Assembly: GCF_003129465.1 (NCBI RefSeq) | Contig: NZ_QFFF01000001.1 | Location: forward strand, 977,501 to 1,041,500 | Direction: 5' to 3' | DNA length: 64,000 nt | Source of the DNA: Sphingosinicella humi | GTDB lineage: Bacteria > Pseudomonadota > Alphaproteobacteria > Sphingomonadales > Sphingomonadaceae | In this document: positions 25,943 to 35,175 of the stretch, one piece after another | Layout: the number at the start of each line of letters is the position of its first letter | How positions within the stretch are numbered: position 1 is the first letter of the stretch | Notes under the pieces: generated by a model | What the model saw: the letters and a program-made list of their open reading frames with translations, nothing else | What the model was told of the DNA's origin: nothing | Databases searched by the model: none | Position numbers and translations under genes: made by a program

Positions 25943-26353
25943 TCAGACGGCCGGCTGCGTGAACACCCGGCGATTCTCCGTCAGCGTCACCGGCGGCGTC
26001 TCGAAAAAGATGAAATCGATCGGCACAGTGTAGCTGAGGCTGATATCGGCATAGGTGAAGCCATTGGCATCGGTGCCATGCACGATCTCCGGATCGCCGA
26101 TCAGATCGGCGTTGTTCAGGCCGAATTCGGATTGGAGGATCGCTTCAGCGATTTCATCGTCCGCGGGGCGCGGAAAGATGGCGGCGAGGCGCGCGCCTTC
26201 GGCGACGGCGTGGCTCAAGCCTGCATTGGCAAAGAACAGGATGCCGAGCTGCGCGATTCCAATGATGGTCAGGAAGAGCAGCGGCGCCGCCAGCGCGAAC
26301 TCGACAATGCCTGCGCCGCGCTGATCGCGGCGAAGAGAAGCCCGCCGCGTCAT
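25943..26353 (-). CDS. TadE-like pilus/secretion protein
   Basis: 136 residues. The N-terminus RRDQRGAGIVEFALAAPLLFL carries the pseudopilin-like Glu and single membrane helix of TadE-family minor pilins. The rest is periplasmic. ATG at 26353 overlaps the preceding tad gene by four bases; an upstream extension to 26527 lies inside that gene. In Flp/Tad pili, TadE and TadF are minor pilins needed for pilus assembly. No core tad genes lie in this window. Confidence 0.85.
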   Translation of the reverse strand: MTRRASLRRDQRGAGIVEFALAAPLLFLTIIGIAQLGILFFANAGLSHAVAEGARLAAIFPRPADDEIAEAILQSEFGLNNADLIGDPEIVHGTDANGFTYADISLSYTVPIDFIFFETPPVTLTENRRVFTQPAV

Positions 26354-26820
26354 TGCACGCGCACCGCTGCGTCGGCCCTCAAGTCCACGGTCTCGCCGAC
26401 CGGTCCGAGGCTGAAGGTGGGCGAGAAGGACTTCATCGCCTCGATCTGCACATAGCGGGCAATGGATTCGCCCGGATCGCACATGGTTTCGAAAGTCGCC
26501 TGGCGGGTCCCGTCGCATTCGACCCACTTGGTCAAAGTGACATTTTCCTCCGGCACCTCGGCTGCCCGGGCGGTTTCCCGGGCGAGATAGCTGTAATCGA
26601 CCTCGCTGGCATTCTTGGTCGTGACGACGCTGTTGGCGGTGGCGAGTTCGAGCGTTCGGTTGACGGCCTTGTTGAGGCCGAACTGCATGGCGATGCCGTT
26701 GCTGAGATCGATGATGCCCACGATCAGCATGACCATGAAGGGCATGAACAGCGCCAGCTCGACGATGCTGGCGCCGCGCTGATCTCCTCGGAGGCTGTGC
26801 GGAAGGGTGCGGTGCGCCAT
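26350..26820 (-). CDS. TadE/TadF-like pilus/secretion protein
   Basis: 156 residues with the hallmark RGDQRGASIVELALFMPFMVML (Glu at position +5 of the hydrophobic segment), followed by a periplasmic domain with cysteines in WVECDGT and FETMCDPGE likely paired as a disulfide. It lies between tadG-like and tadE-like genes with a 5-base gap and a 4-base overlap, forming one operon. The start at MAHRTLPHS is chosen by position and family length. Confidence 0.85.
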   Translation of the reverse strand: MAHRTLPHSLRGDQRGASIVELALFMPFMVMLIVGIIDLSNGIAMQFGLNKAVNRTLELATANSVVTTKNASEVDYSYLARETARAAEVPEENVTLTKWVECDGTRQATFETMCDPGESIARYVQIEAMKSFSPTFSLGPVGETVDLRADAAVRVQ

Positions 26821-26825
26821 CCGAC

Positions 26826-28079
26826 TTATCCCACGAGCCTCACGACACTCGTCCGGAACGCGCTGGCGCCGCTGGCGGGCGGGCAATTATTCTCGATCTC
26901 CGCCGTTCCCTTGAAGGTCAGGATACGGCCGACCAGCTGCAGGCATTGCGCATTGAGCGCGAAATTGCCGAGCATCTCGAGATTGGTGGTCGGCATGTAG
27001 ATCGCGCCGGTAAAATCGAAGCCGGCGCCTCCGTTGAACTTGACGTCGATCACGTCGGCGCGACGGTCCCGATACAAGACCACGCCCTTGTAATCCCCGC
27101 TGGTGGGAGCGGTGAGGTCGATCTCGGCGCCGCCGTTGATCTGGATATCGCCCGCGTCGCCATTGGGACCGGTCATCACGATCGTGACATTTTCTCCCGT
27201 GATCCGCGCCTGCGCGTTGATCGTAAGGTCGCCGCCGTTGATGTAGTAGACGCCGGGCTCAAGCGTCACCGGACCCTTGATGTCCATCGAGGCGTAACAG
27301 CCAGGGCCCATGATCGCGCCTACTTGTTTGTTACAGCCGGTCTGCGGCGGTGGGTCGGGAATATGCGCGAGCGGATCCGCCTGAGGAACGGTGTGGGGCT
27401 TCAGGACCGTATCGCCGACGAAGTTCTGGCTTTCACCGTCAATGTCGCCGACGGCGGCGATGGGTGACGCCTCGATTTGCGACGAGCCTCCCGCGGTCAC
27501 GGACGAATCGGACCTTGCGTTGGTGATCATTCCGCAGCCAAGCTTCACATTGGCATTGCCGTTGGCGACGATCCCGGCCGACGTGCCCTGGTAGAGCGAC
27601 ACCACGCAATATTCGCCTTCATCGACGAGCGCGGCGGTCGCCTTGGCATTGAAATGGCTCGCGGAGTTGGTGAAGATACTGATGAACGGAAGCGTGCGCT
27701 GCGCCGTCAGCGACACCTGCACCGCGCGATCGAAGCAGGGCGTTATGCCCCGGGTATCGCAGTCATCGTTGGACAGGGTCTTGGCGCCATAGCTGCCGGT
27801 CGCGACGGCGACGCCGGACAAGCCGGGATGGTCGTTCTTTTCAAGATCGCGATCGACCGGCTCGTCGAGCTCGTCGATCCCCTGCCCCACCGCATAGGCG
27901 CCGGCGATGGCACCCGAGTCCGCCGCGCGCTGCAGCTGCCGCTTCCACAGGCTGAGCTGGATCGTGTCCACGGCCAGGGCGGCCGAGCCGATCAGCAGCG
28001 GCATCGAAGCCGCCCCGACGATCAGGACGTTGCCGCGTTCGCTCCTGCGGAGCCGATACAGCCACTTCAGAAGGCGCAT
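26826..28079 (-). CDS. TadG-like pilus assembly protein
   Basis: 417 residues. The N-terminal TadE-like helix (RSERGNVLIVGAASMPLLIG) anchors a large periplasmic part rich in Asn/Gly beta repeats (GTSAGIVANGNANVKLGCGM, INGGDLTINAQARITGENV, FNGGAGFDFTGAIYMPT), which suggests a beta-helix-like fold. Two cysteine pairs (CDTRGITPC, GCNKQVGAIMGPGC) may be disulfides. The domain order agrees with TadG-related (Tad N-terminal) proteins. It leads the three-gene operon. Confidence 0.83.
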   Translation of the reverse strand: MRLLKWLYRLRRSERGNVLIVGAASMPLLIGSAALAVDTIQLSLWKRQLQRAADSGAIAGAYAVGQGIDELDEPVDRDLEKNDHPGLSGVAVATGSYGAKTLSNDDCDTRGITPCFDRAVQVSLTAQRTLPFISIFTNSASHFNAKATAALVDEGEYCVVSLYQGTSAGIVANGNANVKLGCGMITNARSDSSVTAGGSSQIEASPIAAVGDIDGESQNFVGDTVLKPHTVPQADPLAHIPDPPPQTGCNKQVGAIMGPGCYASMDIKGPVTLEPGVYYINGGDLTINAQARITGENVTIVMTGPNGDAGDIQINGGAEIDLTAPTSGDYKGVVLYRDRRADVIDVKFNGGAGFDFTGAIYMPTTNLEMLGNFALNAQCLQLVGRILTFKGTAEIENNCPPASGASAFRTSVVRLVG

Positions 28080-28252
28080 GGAAGAATCCTCTCGACTAAA
28101 CGCGGACGTCCCGTCGCAGCCTGAGGAGATTAGGCCGGAGCGATTTATCGGATGTAATCGAGACTGGTTAATGGGGCGTTTCCCTCGCGGTGCTGAAAAA
28201 CCGCGGGTGTTCGCGCTTGTGCGGGCGAACCGGCTGTCGCTAGATTGCGACC

Positions 28253-28579
28253 ATGAGCCAGCCGATCGTCATCAACCTGCCGCACAATCTCGGTGCCGAG
28301 GAGGCCAAGCGGCGGATGCAGGGCGGCATCGGCCGGCTCAAGGACCATATACCGGGCGGAGCCGCCGACGTCCGCTCGAGTTGGGAGGGCGACCGCATGC
28401 ACCTCGACGTGCGCGCGCTCGGCCAGGAAGTCACCGGCCATATCGACGTGATGGACACGAAGGTGCGGCTGGAATTCACCCTGCCCGCCGTCCTCGCCCT
28501 CTTCGCCGGCACGATCGAAGGGCTGCTGACGGACAAGGGCACCGAACTGCTCGAGGACAAGAGGCCTAAGAAAGGTTGA
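28253..28579 (+). CDS. polyhydroxyalkanoic acid system family protein
   Basis: 108 residues matching the PHA_gran_rgn family: IVINLPHNLGAEEAKRRM and SSWEGDRMHLDVRALGQEVTGHIDVMD. Members occur in bacteria that make polyhydroxyalkanoate granules and may bind granules or hydrophobic ligands; no enzymatic motif is present. No pha synthase lies in the window. It is 63 bases before the ferredoxin reductase gene. Confidence 0.85.
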   Translation: MSQPIVINLPHNLGAEEAKRRMQGGIGRLKDHIPGGAADVRSSWEGDRMHLDVRALGQEVTGHIDVMDTKVRLEFTLPAVLALFAGTIEGLLTDKGTELLEDKRPKKG

Positions 28580-28642
28580 CCCCTCTTGCCACCGCAAGCA
28601 GGCGCGCTAGCATCCGCGTCGACGAGTGATTGGAGGGCGGGG

Positions 28643-29944
28643 ATGCGGCATGTCGCGGTGATCGGGTCCGGACCCGCCGGCTACTACAGCGCCGAGGCGC
28701 TCCAGAAGGAATTCGGCGACGACGTCCGCATCGACGTGATCGACCGGCTGCCGACCCCGTTCGGGCTGGTCCGGTCCGGCGTTGCGCCCGACCACCAGTC
28801 GCTGAAGGCCGTGTCGCGGCGCTACGAGAAGGTCGCCCTCTCCGAGACGGCGCGCTTCGTCGGCAATGTGACGGTGGGGCAGGACGTGGCGATCGACGAG
28901 CTGCTCGCGCTTTACGACGCCGTCATCCTCGCCACCGGCGCGCCCAACGACCGGCCGCTCGGCATTCCCGGCAGCGACCTTCCCGGCGTGATCGGCTCGG
29001 CCGCCTTCGTCGGCTGGTACAACGGCCATCCCGATTTCGCCGACGTCGACCCGCCGCTCGACGTCGAAGCGGCGGTGGTGATCGGCAACGGCAATGTCGC
29101 GCTCGACGTGGCGCGAATCCTGTCGAAGACGCCGGCGGAGTTCAGCGGCTCCGACATCGTCGCGCATGCTTTCGAAGCGCTAGCCCATTCCAGCATCCGC
29201 ACCATCCATGTGCTCGGCCGCAGGGGCCCTCACCAGATCGCGATGACTCCGAAGGAACTGGGCGAGCTCGGCCATCTCGAAGCCGCCGCGCCCAAGGTCG
29301 ACATCGGCGACTTCCCGCCCGAAGGCGACGATGCGCTGCTCGAGCCGGGCCTGCGCAAGTCCGTGACCCACCTGCGCGAGTATGCCGCGGCGAAGGCCGC
29401 CAAGCGCAAGACGATCGACTTCGACTTCTTCGCCATGCCCGTCGCCGTCGAGGGCGAGGGCCGGGTGGAGCGCTTGATCGTCGAGAAGACGCGGCTCACC
29501 GACGATCTTCGTTCGGTCGGCACCGGCGAGACCTATAGGATCGACTGCGGCCTGGTGGTGAGCTGCATCGGCTATACGACGCCGCCGATCGAGGGCGTGC
29601 CCTATGAGCATGGCCGCGGCCGCTTCGCCAATTCGGACGGCGTCATCGCCCCCGGCCTTTATTGCGTCGGCTGGGCGCGGCGCGGGCCGTCCGGCACGAT
29701 CGGCACCAATCGGCCCGACGGCTATGAAGTGGCCGAGCGCATCAAGGCGGATCTCGGCAATGGCGGCGGCGGCAAGGAAGGCCGGGCGGGCCTCGACAGG
29801 CTCCTCGAAAGCCGCGGCGTCGACGTCGTCACCTTCCGCGACTGGCAGAAGATCGAGGCCGCCGAAGTCGCCCGCGCCCGCGAGGGCAGCCCGCGCGAGA
29901 AGTTCACCGCCATCGCCGATTTGCTGGAGGCGCGCGGCCGCTAA
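28643..29944 (+). CDS. ferredoxin-NADP+ reductase, adrenodoxin-reductase type (FprA-like)
   Basis: 433 residues. The FAD-binding dinucleotide fold VIGSGPAGYYSAEAL opens the protein; the NADP fold is VIGNGNVALDVARIL. RLPTPFGLVRSGVAPDHQ and the late GWARRGPSGTIGTNRPDG are specific to the FprA/adrenodoxin-reductase family. Such enzymes pass electrons between NADPH and ferredoxins for P450s or biosynthesis. The start MRHVAVIG follows GGAGGGCGGGG directly, so the longer frame from 28586 is rejected. No ferredoxin gene is nearby. Confidence 0.92.
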   Translation: MRHVAVIGSGPAGYYSAEALQKEFGDDVRIDVIDRLPTPFGLVRSGVAPDHQSLKAVSRRYEKVALSETARFVGNVTVGQDVAIDELLALYDAVILATGAPNDRPLGIPGSDLPGVIGSAAFVGWYNGHPDFADVDPPLDVEAAVVIGNGNVALDVARILSKTPAEFSGSDIVAHAFEALAHSSIRTIHVLGRRGPHQIAMTPKELGELGHLEAAAPKVDIGDFPPEGDDALLEPGLRKSVTHLREYAAAKAAKRKTIDFDFFAMPVAVEGEGRVERLIVEKTRLTDDLRSVGTGETYRIDCGLVVSCIGYTTPPIEGVPYEHGRGRFANSDGVIAPGLYCVGWARRGPSGTIGTNRPDGYEVAERIKADLGNGGGGKEGRAGLDRLLESRGVDVVTFRDWQKIEAAEVARAREGSPREKFTAIADLLEARGR

Positions 29945-30027
29945 GAAGCCCGCTTGCGCTCGGCCGCACCGCTCCCTATAGGCCCCTCACCTGTCTTCCG
30001 GTCGGCCTTCTGGCCAGACGCACCGGT

Positions 30028-30104
30028 CGGGGAGTAGCTCAGCCTGGTAGAGCACTGTCTTCGGGAGGCAGGGGCCGGAGGTTCGAATCCTCTCTCCCCG
30101 ACCA
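30028..30104 (+). tRNA. tRNA-Pro (CGG)
   Basis: A 77-base cloverleaf with CCA encoded. The acceptor stem CGGGGAG/CTCCCCG is perfect. The anticodon loop TTCGGGA gives anticodon CGG, flanked by stem CTGTC/GGCAG, and the T-loop is GGTTCGAATCC. It reads proline codon CCG, one of the commonest in such a GC-rich genome. Confidence 0.97.
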
Positions 30105-30162
30105 TTTTAGCGCCAGCGCATCCATTTCAAGCGATTGCGACGCCAGACGTCGACCCTTGGCG

Positions 30163-31014
30163 CTACATGTTCGTCTGGTCGGCAGGTACGTTAGCCGGCA
30201 ATCCGGCCGCACCTTCGGCCTCGCCCGCTGCCGGCGCGTCCATGCCGACGCCGTAGCAGGTCATTGAAATGGAGCCCATCGCGTAGCCCTTCACGAAGGG
30301 CTCTGCGCTGCCCTCGCCGGCGGCCGCGAGGCTGGCGAGGTAGAGCAGCGGGATGAAGTGATCGGGCGTCGGGACCGCCAGGTCGTAGTCGGGGTGGTCT
30401 TCGACCTTCAATATGTCGCCGGGCGCGGTGGCCAACTGATCGACGACGGCGTCGTCGAATCGCTCGGCCCAGTCGAAGGCGGCGTCGGGCTGGTTCCATT
30501 GCACGCGCCGAAGATTGTGGACGACGTTGCCGCTGGCGAGAATCAGGACGCCGCGCTCGCGCAGCGCTGCGAGCCGGGACCCGAGATCGAGATGGTAGTC
30601 GAGCGGCTTCAGGGCGTTGATTGAGAGCTGCACGACGGGGATGTCGGCGTTCGGATAGAGATGGGCGAGCACGCTCCAGGTGCCATGGTCCAAGCCCCAT
30701 TGGTCGAAATCGAGGCCGACCCAGCGCGGCTTCACGAGCTCCGCGACCTCTTCAGCCAGCTCCGGCAGGCCCAGCGCCGGATAGTCGAAAGCCTCGAGTT
30801 CCGGCGGGAAGCCATAGAAATCGTGGATGGTCCGCGGCCTCGGCATAGCCGTCACGGCCGTGGCGCCGAAATACCAGTGCGCCGATATGACAAGCAGCGC
30901 CCGCGGTCGGGGCAGCCGCTCCCCGAGGGCGCGCCAGGCTTCGGTAAAGCCATTGCGCTCCAGCGTGTTCATCGGGCTGCCGTGGCCGATGAACAGGACG
31001 GGCATTCTGCTCAT
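30163..31014 (-). CDS. LigB-type extradiol dioxygenase (YgiD/DODA-like)
   Basis: 283 residues. A class III extradiol ring-cleavage dioxygenase like E. coli YgiD, a DOPA 4,5-dioxygenase. Putative metal ligands and catalytic histidines are in FIGHGSPMNTL, LVISAHWYF, WGLDHGTWSVL, SGNVVHNLRR and PTPDHFIPLLYL. The C-terminal SISMTCYGVGMD also matches the family. The physiological substrate is unknown, probably a catechol. It lies 31 bases after the FMN reductase gene on the same strand. Confidence 0.88.
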   Translation of the reverse strand: MSRMPVLFIGHGSPMNTLERNGFTEAWRALGERLPRPRALLVISAHWYFGATAVTAMPRPRTIHDFYGFPPELEAFDYPALGLPELAEEVAELVKPRWVGLDFDQWGLDHGTWSVLAHLYPNADIPVVQLSINALKPLDYHLDLGSRLAALRERGVLILASGNVVHNLRRVQWNQPDAAFDWAERFDDAVVDQLATAPGDILKVEDHPDYDLAVPTPDHFIPLLYLASLAAAGEGSAEPFVKGYAMGSISMTCYGVGMDAPAAGEAEGAAGLPANVPADQTNM

Positions 31015-31045
31015 GGCTTCGTCACCTCATGTCGTCGCCGGGCAG

Positions 31046-31618
31046 TCACTCCTCACGCGGGAGGACCGTCAGGACGCGGGCGATGAAGGCGTGGAACTCG
31101 GCCATGTAGTTGCGGAGGAAACCCTCGGTCGATTCCACCGTCACCTCGCCGTCGTCGGTGATCATCCCGGGCGTGAACTGGATATAGGCCTCGGGCGCGT
31201 TCATCTGCGGCGAGTTGCAGAAGCTCAACACGCTCCTGAGACTCTGCTGGGCGACCGCCGTACCGATGGCGCCGGGCGAGGTGCCGATCACGGCCGACGG
31301 CTTACGCGTGAAAGCGTTGGTGCCGTAGGGGCGGCTCGCCCAGTCGATCGCGTTCTTGAGACCACCGGGAATGGAGCGGTTATATTCCGGCGTGACGAAG
31401 AGGATCGCGTCGGACGCCTTGATCGCGGCTTTGAAATTCTGGGCCACTTCCGGATAATCGTCGTCATAATCATAGCTGTAGAGCGGCAGGTCGCGGAAGG
31501 ATATTTCCGAGAATTCGAGGCTTTCCGGCGCGAGACGGATCAGCGCCTTGGCGAGCTTCCGGTTGATCGACTGGGTGGCGAGGCTGCCGATCAGATAACC
31601 GACCTTGTACGTCGTCAT
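31046..31618 (-). CDS. NADPH-dependent FMN reductase
   Basis: A 190-residue flavodoxin-fold oxidoreductase. The N-terminal VGYLIGSLATQSINRKLAKAL binds the FMN phosphate, and the family signature TPEYNRSIPGGLKNAIDW is intact. Related enzymes (ChrR, YieF) reduce quinones, azo dyes and chromate. The start MTTYKVGYLIGS is chosen because AAGGAGA lies eight bases upstream. It sits between catalase and the dioxygenase, in agreement with a quinone/redox detoxification role. Confidence 0.9.
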   Translation of the reverse strand: MTTYKVGYLIGSLATQSINRKLAKALIRLAPESLEFSEISFRDLPLYSYDYDDDYPEVAQNFKAAIKASDAILFVTPEYNRSIPGGLKNAIDWASRPYGTNAFTRKPSAVIGTSPGAIGTAVAQQSLRSVLSFCNSPQMNAPEAYIQFTPGMITDDGEVTVESTEGFLRNYMAEFHAFIARVLTVLPREE

Positions 31619-31723
31619 GGCGCATGTCTCCTTGGAAATGGCAGGCGATCCGACAACCATCGGTCGCCCATTGGGTTGCGGCCCGGTCGCCTCACGTGCA
31701 CGAGAGACGGCCGGGCGCCTGGG

Positions 31724-33226
31724 TCAGGCCTCGCCCATGCCCTCGGCGGGCTGCGGAGCGGCGCCGGCGCGCACCTTCTCCTCGATCCGGGCGCCGACAT
31801 CGGCATCGACGCTCTTCCAATAATCGAACGCGCGGCTCAGCACCGGCTCGCGCACGCCGCCGAGGAGGGAACCGGCGACGGTCTCGACCAGCGCCTCGCG
31901 GTCGGCCTCGTCGAAGACCTCGCGGACGAGGCGGCCGGGCTGGCTGAAATCATCGTCCTCGGCGCGCAGCGTATAGGCGCTGCGCACCATCGCGCCGTCG
32001 GCTTCCCAACCCTCGGCCGCGGGACCGGTCTCGTCGGCCCAGGGCCGATCATAGCTGTTGGGCGCATAGGTCGGCGCGGTGCCGCTATGCTCATAGGCCA
32101 TCGGTCCGTCGAACATGTAGCTGTTCACCGGGACCTTGGGCCGGTTGACCGGTAGCTGGTGGAAGTTGGCGCCGATCCGATTGCGCTGCGCATCATTGTA
32201 GGCGAACGCGCGGCCGAGCAGCATCTTGTCGGGCGAGAGGCCGATGCCTGGAACCGTGTTGCCGGGCGAGAAGGCCGCCTGCTCGATCTCGGCGTGGAAG
32301 TTGGCCGGATTGCGGTTGAGCGTCATCCGCCCGACCGGGATCAGCGGATAATCGGCGTGCGGCCACGTCTTGGTGAGGTCGAACGGATTGATCCGGTACG
32401 TCTTCGCTTCCTCATAGGGCATGACCTGGACGAACAGGTCCCAGGACGGATGGTCGCCCGCCTCGATCGCCTCGTAAAGGTCGCGGCGGTGGAAATCGGA
32501 ATCGCTTCCAGCCATGCGGGCGGCTTCCTCGTTGGTGAAGAACGCCATACCCTGGCGGGTCTTGAAGTGGTACTTCACCCAGAAGCGCTCGCCGGCTTCG
32601 TTCACCCACATATAGGTGTGCGAGCCGTAGCCGTTCATGTGCCGCCAGCTCCGGGGCAGTCCCCGCCGGCCCATCAGATAGCTGACCTGGTGGGCGCTCT
32701 CCGGATTGTGGGTCCAGAAATCCCACTGCATGTTGTTGTCGCGCAGGCCCGAGCCGGGCAGGCGACGCTGGCTCCGGATGAAGTGGGGGAACTTCATCGG
32801 ATCGCGCACGAAGAAGATCGGCGTGTTGTTGCCGACCAGGTCGTAATTGCCTTCGTCAGTGTAGAATTTGAGCGAGAAGCCGCGCACGTCGCGCCAGGTA
32901 TCGGGGCTGCCCTGCTCGCCGGCGACGGTCGAGAAGCGGGCGAGCATGTCGGTGACGGCGCCCTTCTGGAAGAGCGCGGCCTTGGTGTAGCGGGAGACGT
33001 CCTCCGTCGTCTCGAAGACGCCGAACGCGCCAGAACCCTTGGCGTGAGGCAGGCGCTCGATCGTCTTCTCGCGGTTGAAGTGCGCCATCTGCTCAAGGAA
33101 GTGCACGTCGTGAAGAACGATCGGGCCATCCGGGCCGATGGTAAGGGAGTTGCGGTCGCTCGGCGCCGGCGTGCCGACGCCGGTGGTGGAGCCGCCCTTT
33201 TTCTCTTCGGCGCACGTGTCTGACAT
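31724..33226 (-). CDS. catalase, clade 3-like monofunctional haem enzyme
   Basis: 500 residues. It dismutates hydrogen peroxide to water and oxygen. The catalytic histidine is in [14 protein letters not shown] (His61), the distal asparagine in [13 protein letters not shown], and the proximal haem tyrosine in [15 protein letters not shown]. The length agrees with the small-subunit group. An inverted repeat and two direct repeats lie in the 295-base interval to the next gene and may be regulatory. Confidence 0.95.
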   Translation of the reverse strand: MSDTCAEEKKGGSTTGVGTPAPSDRNSLTIGPDGPIVLHDVHFLEQMAHFNREKTIERLPHAKGSGAFGVFETTEDVSRYTKAALFQKGAVTDMLARFSTVAGEQGSPDTWRDVRGFSLKFYTDEGNYDLVGNNTPIFFVRDPMKFPHFIRSQRRLPGSGLRDNNMQWDFWTHNPESAHQVSYLMGRRGLPRSWRHMNGYGSHTYMWVNEAGERFWVKYHFKTRQGMAFFTNEEAARMAGSDSDFHRRDLYEAIEAGDHPSWDLFVQVMPYEEAKTYRINPFDLTKTWPHADYPLIPVGRMTLNRNPANFHAEIEQAAFSPGNTVPGIGLSPDKMLLGRAFAYNDAQRNRIGANFHQLPVNRPKVPVNSYMFDGPMAYEHSGTAPTYAPNSYDRPWADETGPAAEGWEADGAMVRSAYTLRAEDDDFSQPGRLVREVFDEADREALVETVAGSLLGGVREPVLSRAFDYWKSVDADVGARIEEKVRAGAAPQPAEGMGEA

Positions 33227-33312
33227 GATGGAAATACCTTTCTGAGCTGCTGTTGCGGGACCGCCACGCGGTGAATCTCCATCCCGATCTGTGGTCGAAG
33301 AGCTGTTCCGAC

Positions 33313-33345
33313 AACTCGAATTAAACCGAACACACTGTTCGAGTT
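33313..33345. promoter_or_regulatory. inverted repeat between catalase and barrel genes
   Basis: AACTCGAA (33313-33320) and TTCGAGTT (33338-33345) are perfect 8-base arms with a 17-base spacer. The right arm belongs to a 17-base block CTGTTCGAGTTTTTCGG (33335-33351) that recurs with three mismatches at 33403-33419. They lie about 90-190 bases upstream of catalase and could be operators for a peroxide regulator; no regulator was identified. Nothing else was seen in 33227-33521. Confidence 0.4.
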
Positions 33346-33521
33346 TTTCGGTCAGCGGCCCCCGATGCGGATCAACTGCCGGATAATGCTGGCTGATCGG
33401 CGCTGTTCGAATTTTCCGATATGTGAGTTCGACATTATTCCACTTTGAACAACAAAGCTCGGACCCATCTGGTCAGGTGACGAAGCCGAAACGTCGGCTC
33501 GATCGACAGAGGAGTTTTGAT

Positions 33522-34130
33522 ATGAAGCGTATTGTTTCTTCCGTGGCCGCCTTGGCCCTGGCCGTGGGCCTTGCCTCGGCGGCATCCGCGGAGCCGTTCA
33601 ACGGACCCTATGTCGGCGTGCAGGCCGGCTGGAACCAGGACAAGCTGGGAACGCCGTCGACGCCATTGGGCAATGTTGCGATCGACCGCTCGCAGGATTC
33701 CTTCTCGGGTGGAGTGTTCGCCGGCTATGACTATAAGGTGAGCCCGCGCTTTGTGATCGGCGCCGAGGCCGGCGTCCAGTTCGGCAATGATGACAGCGTC
33801 GCCCGCGACACCGGTGCGGCCCTCGTCACCGTCGATCCCAAGCGCTCGTTCGACCTCACCGCTCGTGCCGGCTATCTGGTGACGGACAACACGCTGCTCT
33901 ATGCGCGTGGCGGCTACACCAATGCGCGGGTGCGGACCTCGGTCGAGGACGCGGCCGGCATCCGGTCGGCTTCGGCCAACCGTGACGGATGGCTGGTCGG
34001 CGGCGGCCTCGAGCACGCGATCAGCGACAATGTCTCGGCACGCGCGGAATATCGCTATTCCGACCTCGACGAAGGCAACGGCAAGTTCGACCGTCACCAG
34101 GCCTTGTTCGGAATCGCCTATCGCTTCTGA
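33522..34130 (+). CDS. outer-membrane beta-barrel protein, Omp25/OmpA-barrel type
   Basis: 202 residues with a signal peptide (MKRIVSSVAALALAVGLASAASA) and an eight-strand barrel of the Omp25/outer_membrane_beta-brl class. The first strand starts FNGPYVGVQAGWNQDK and the last ends QALFGIAYRF, with the terminal phenylalanine. GAG-rich RBS (GAGGAG) precedes the ATG at 33522. Such barrels are abundant surface proteins in alphaproteobacteria, with structural rather than enzymatic roles. Confidence 0.88.
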   Translation: MKRIVSSVAALALAVGLASAASAEPFNGPYVGVQAGWNQDKLGTPSTPLGNVAIDRSQDSFSGGVFAGYDYKVSPRFVIGAEAGVQFGNDDSVARDTGAALVTVDPKRSFDLTARAGYLVTDNTLLYARGGYTNARVRTSVEDAAGIRSASANRDGWLVGGGLEHAISDNVSARAEYRYSDLDEGNGKFDRHQALFGIAYRF

Positions 34131-34174
34131 TCGGCGACGAGAGGGCTGAGGCGCCGCGAGGGCGCCTCAGCCGC

Positions 34175-35086
34175 TCATTCTGCGCTGGACCGACGGCCCA
34201 CCGTCACGAATCGCTCAAGGAGCCAACTGGCGGCGGGGCCGGGCGGAGTGTCGCTGCGGTAGATACCCGACATGCGATAGTTCACCCCGGTCTCGTCTGG
34301 CATGTCCAGCTTGACCAGCCTGCCCGCCTGGAGATCCCCCTCGATCATCGGCACCGGCATGTTGCCCCAGCCGATGCCTTCCCGCAGCAGCGCCATCTTG
34401 GCTCCGAGATCGGCAAGGCGCCATGTATGCGGGCTGACCACGCCAAACTCGCGCCCCTCCGAAAGCGGCGACCTGTCGGTCAGCACCAGCTGAACATGGT
34501 CGCGCCCCATTCCGGGAAGGAGGGCTTCCGCGCGTGCCAGCGGATGGCCGGGCGACGCGACCGGGATCAGCGGCACCGACCCGACGATCACATTTTCGAT
34601 GCCCGGCATGTCGGCCGCGAGCGGCCCGCTGATGCCGATCACCGCCGTGCCGTCCAGAACCAGCGCGGTCACCGCCCCCAGCGCCTCCACATGGAGGTTG
34701 AGCGCGACGGTCGGGAACTCGGCGTAAAAGGCGCCGAGCGCCTCGCCCAGCCATTGCGAGGGAAGCATGACGTCGATCGCCAGGTCGACCTGCGCTTCCA
34801 GCCCCTCCGACAGCCCCTTCACCTTCGCCCGTAGATCGTCGATCCCCTGGCTGATCGAGCGCGCCTCGGCGAGAACCGCCTGACCCGCCATCGTCAGGCG
34901 CGGCTTGCGCGTCCCCTGCCGCTCGAACAGCGAAAGCCCGAGCTGCGCTTCCAGATTGGCGATGCCGTAGCTGATCACAGAGGTGGCGCGATTGAGCCGT
35001 CGTCCCGCGGCCGCGAAGCTGCCCGTCTCGACCACCGTCAGGAAGATCTTGAGTTGGTCGAAGGTCGGCGTGCCGGGTTCGGTCAT
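34175..35086 (-). CDS. LysR-family transcriptional regulator
   Basis: 303 residues. The N-terminal winged helix-turn-helix (TFDQLKIFLTVVETGSFAAAGRRLNRATSVISYGIANLE) and the periplasmic-binding-like effector domain are typical of LysR regulators. It is divergent from the small gene at 35176 and the hydroquinone reductase gene at 35510, which it probably controls. The effector is unknown; quinone or aromatic stress is an inference from the neighbours. Confidence 0.92.
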   Translation of the reverse strand: MTEPGTPTFDQLKIFLTVVETGSFAAAGRRLNRATSVISYGIANLEAQLGLSLFERQGTRKPRLTMAGQAVLAEARSISQGIDDLRAKVKGLSEGLEAQVDLAIDVMLPSQWLGEALGAFYAEFPTVALNLHVEALGAVTALVLDGTAVIGISGPLAADMPGIENVIVGSVPLIPVASPGHPLARAEALLPGMGRDHVQLVLTDRSPLSEGREFGVVSPHTWRLADLGAKMALLREGIGWGNMPVPMIEGDLQAGRLVKLDMPDETGVNYRMSGIYRSDTPPGPAASWLLERFVTVGRRSSAE

Positions 35087-35175
35087 TTCGAATTCCTGGA
35101 ACAGTCAGGGCGATTTTATCCCTCTGACCCATAAAGTCGATAGTTGTTAAACCATGCTCAACAAGGGAGACGAGC

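Noticed and set aside
30105-30162. tRNA-Pro as an integration site
   Set aside because: No integrase follows and no duplicated 3' tRNA end is visible within the window.
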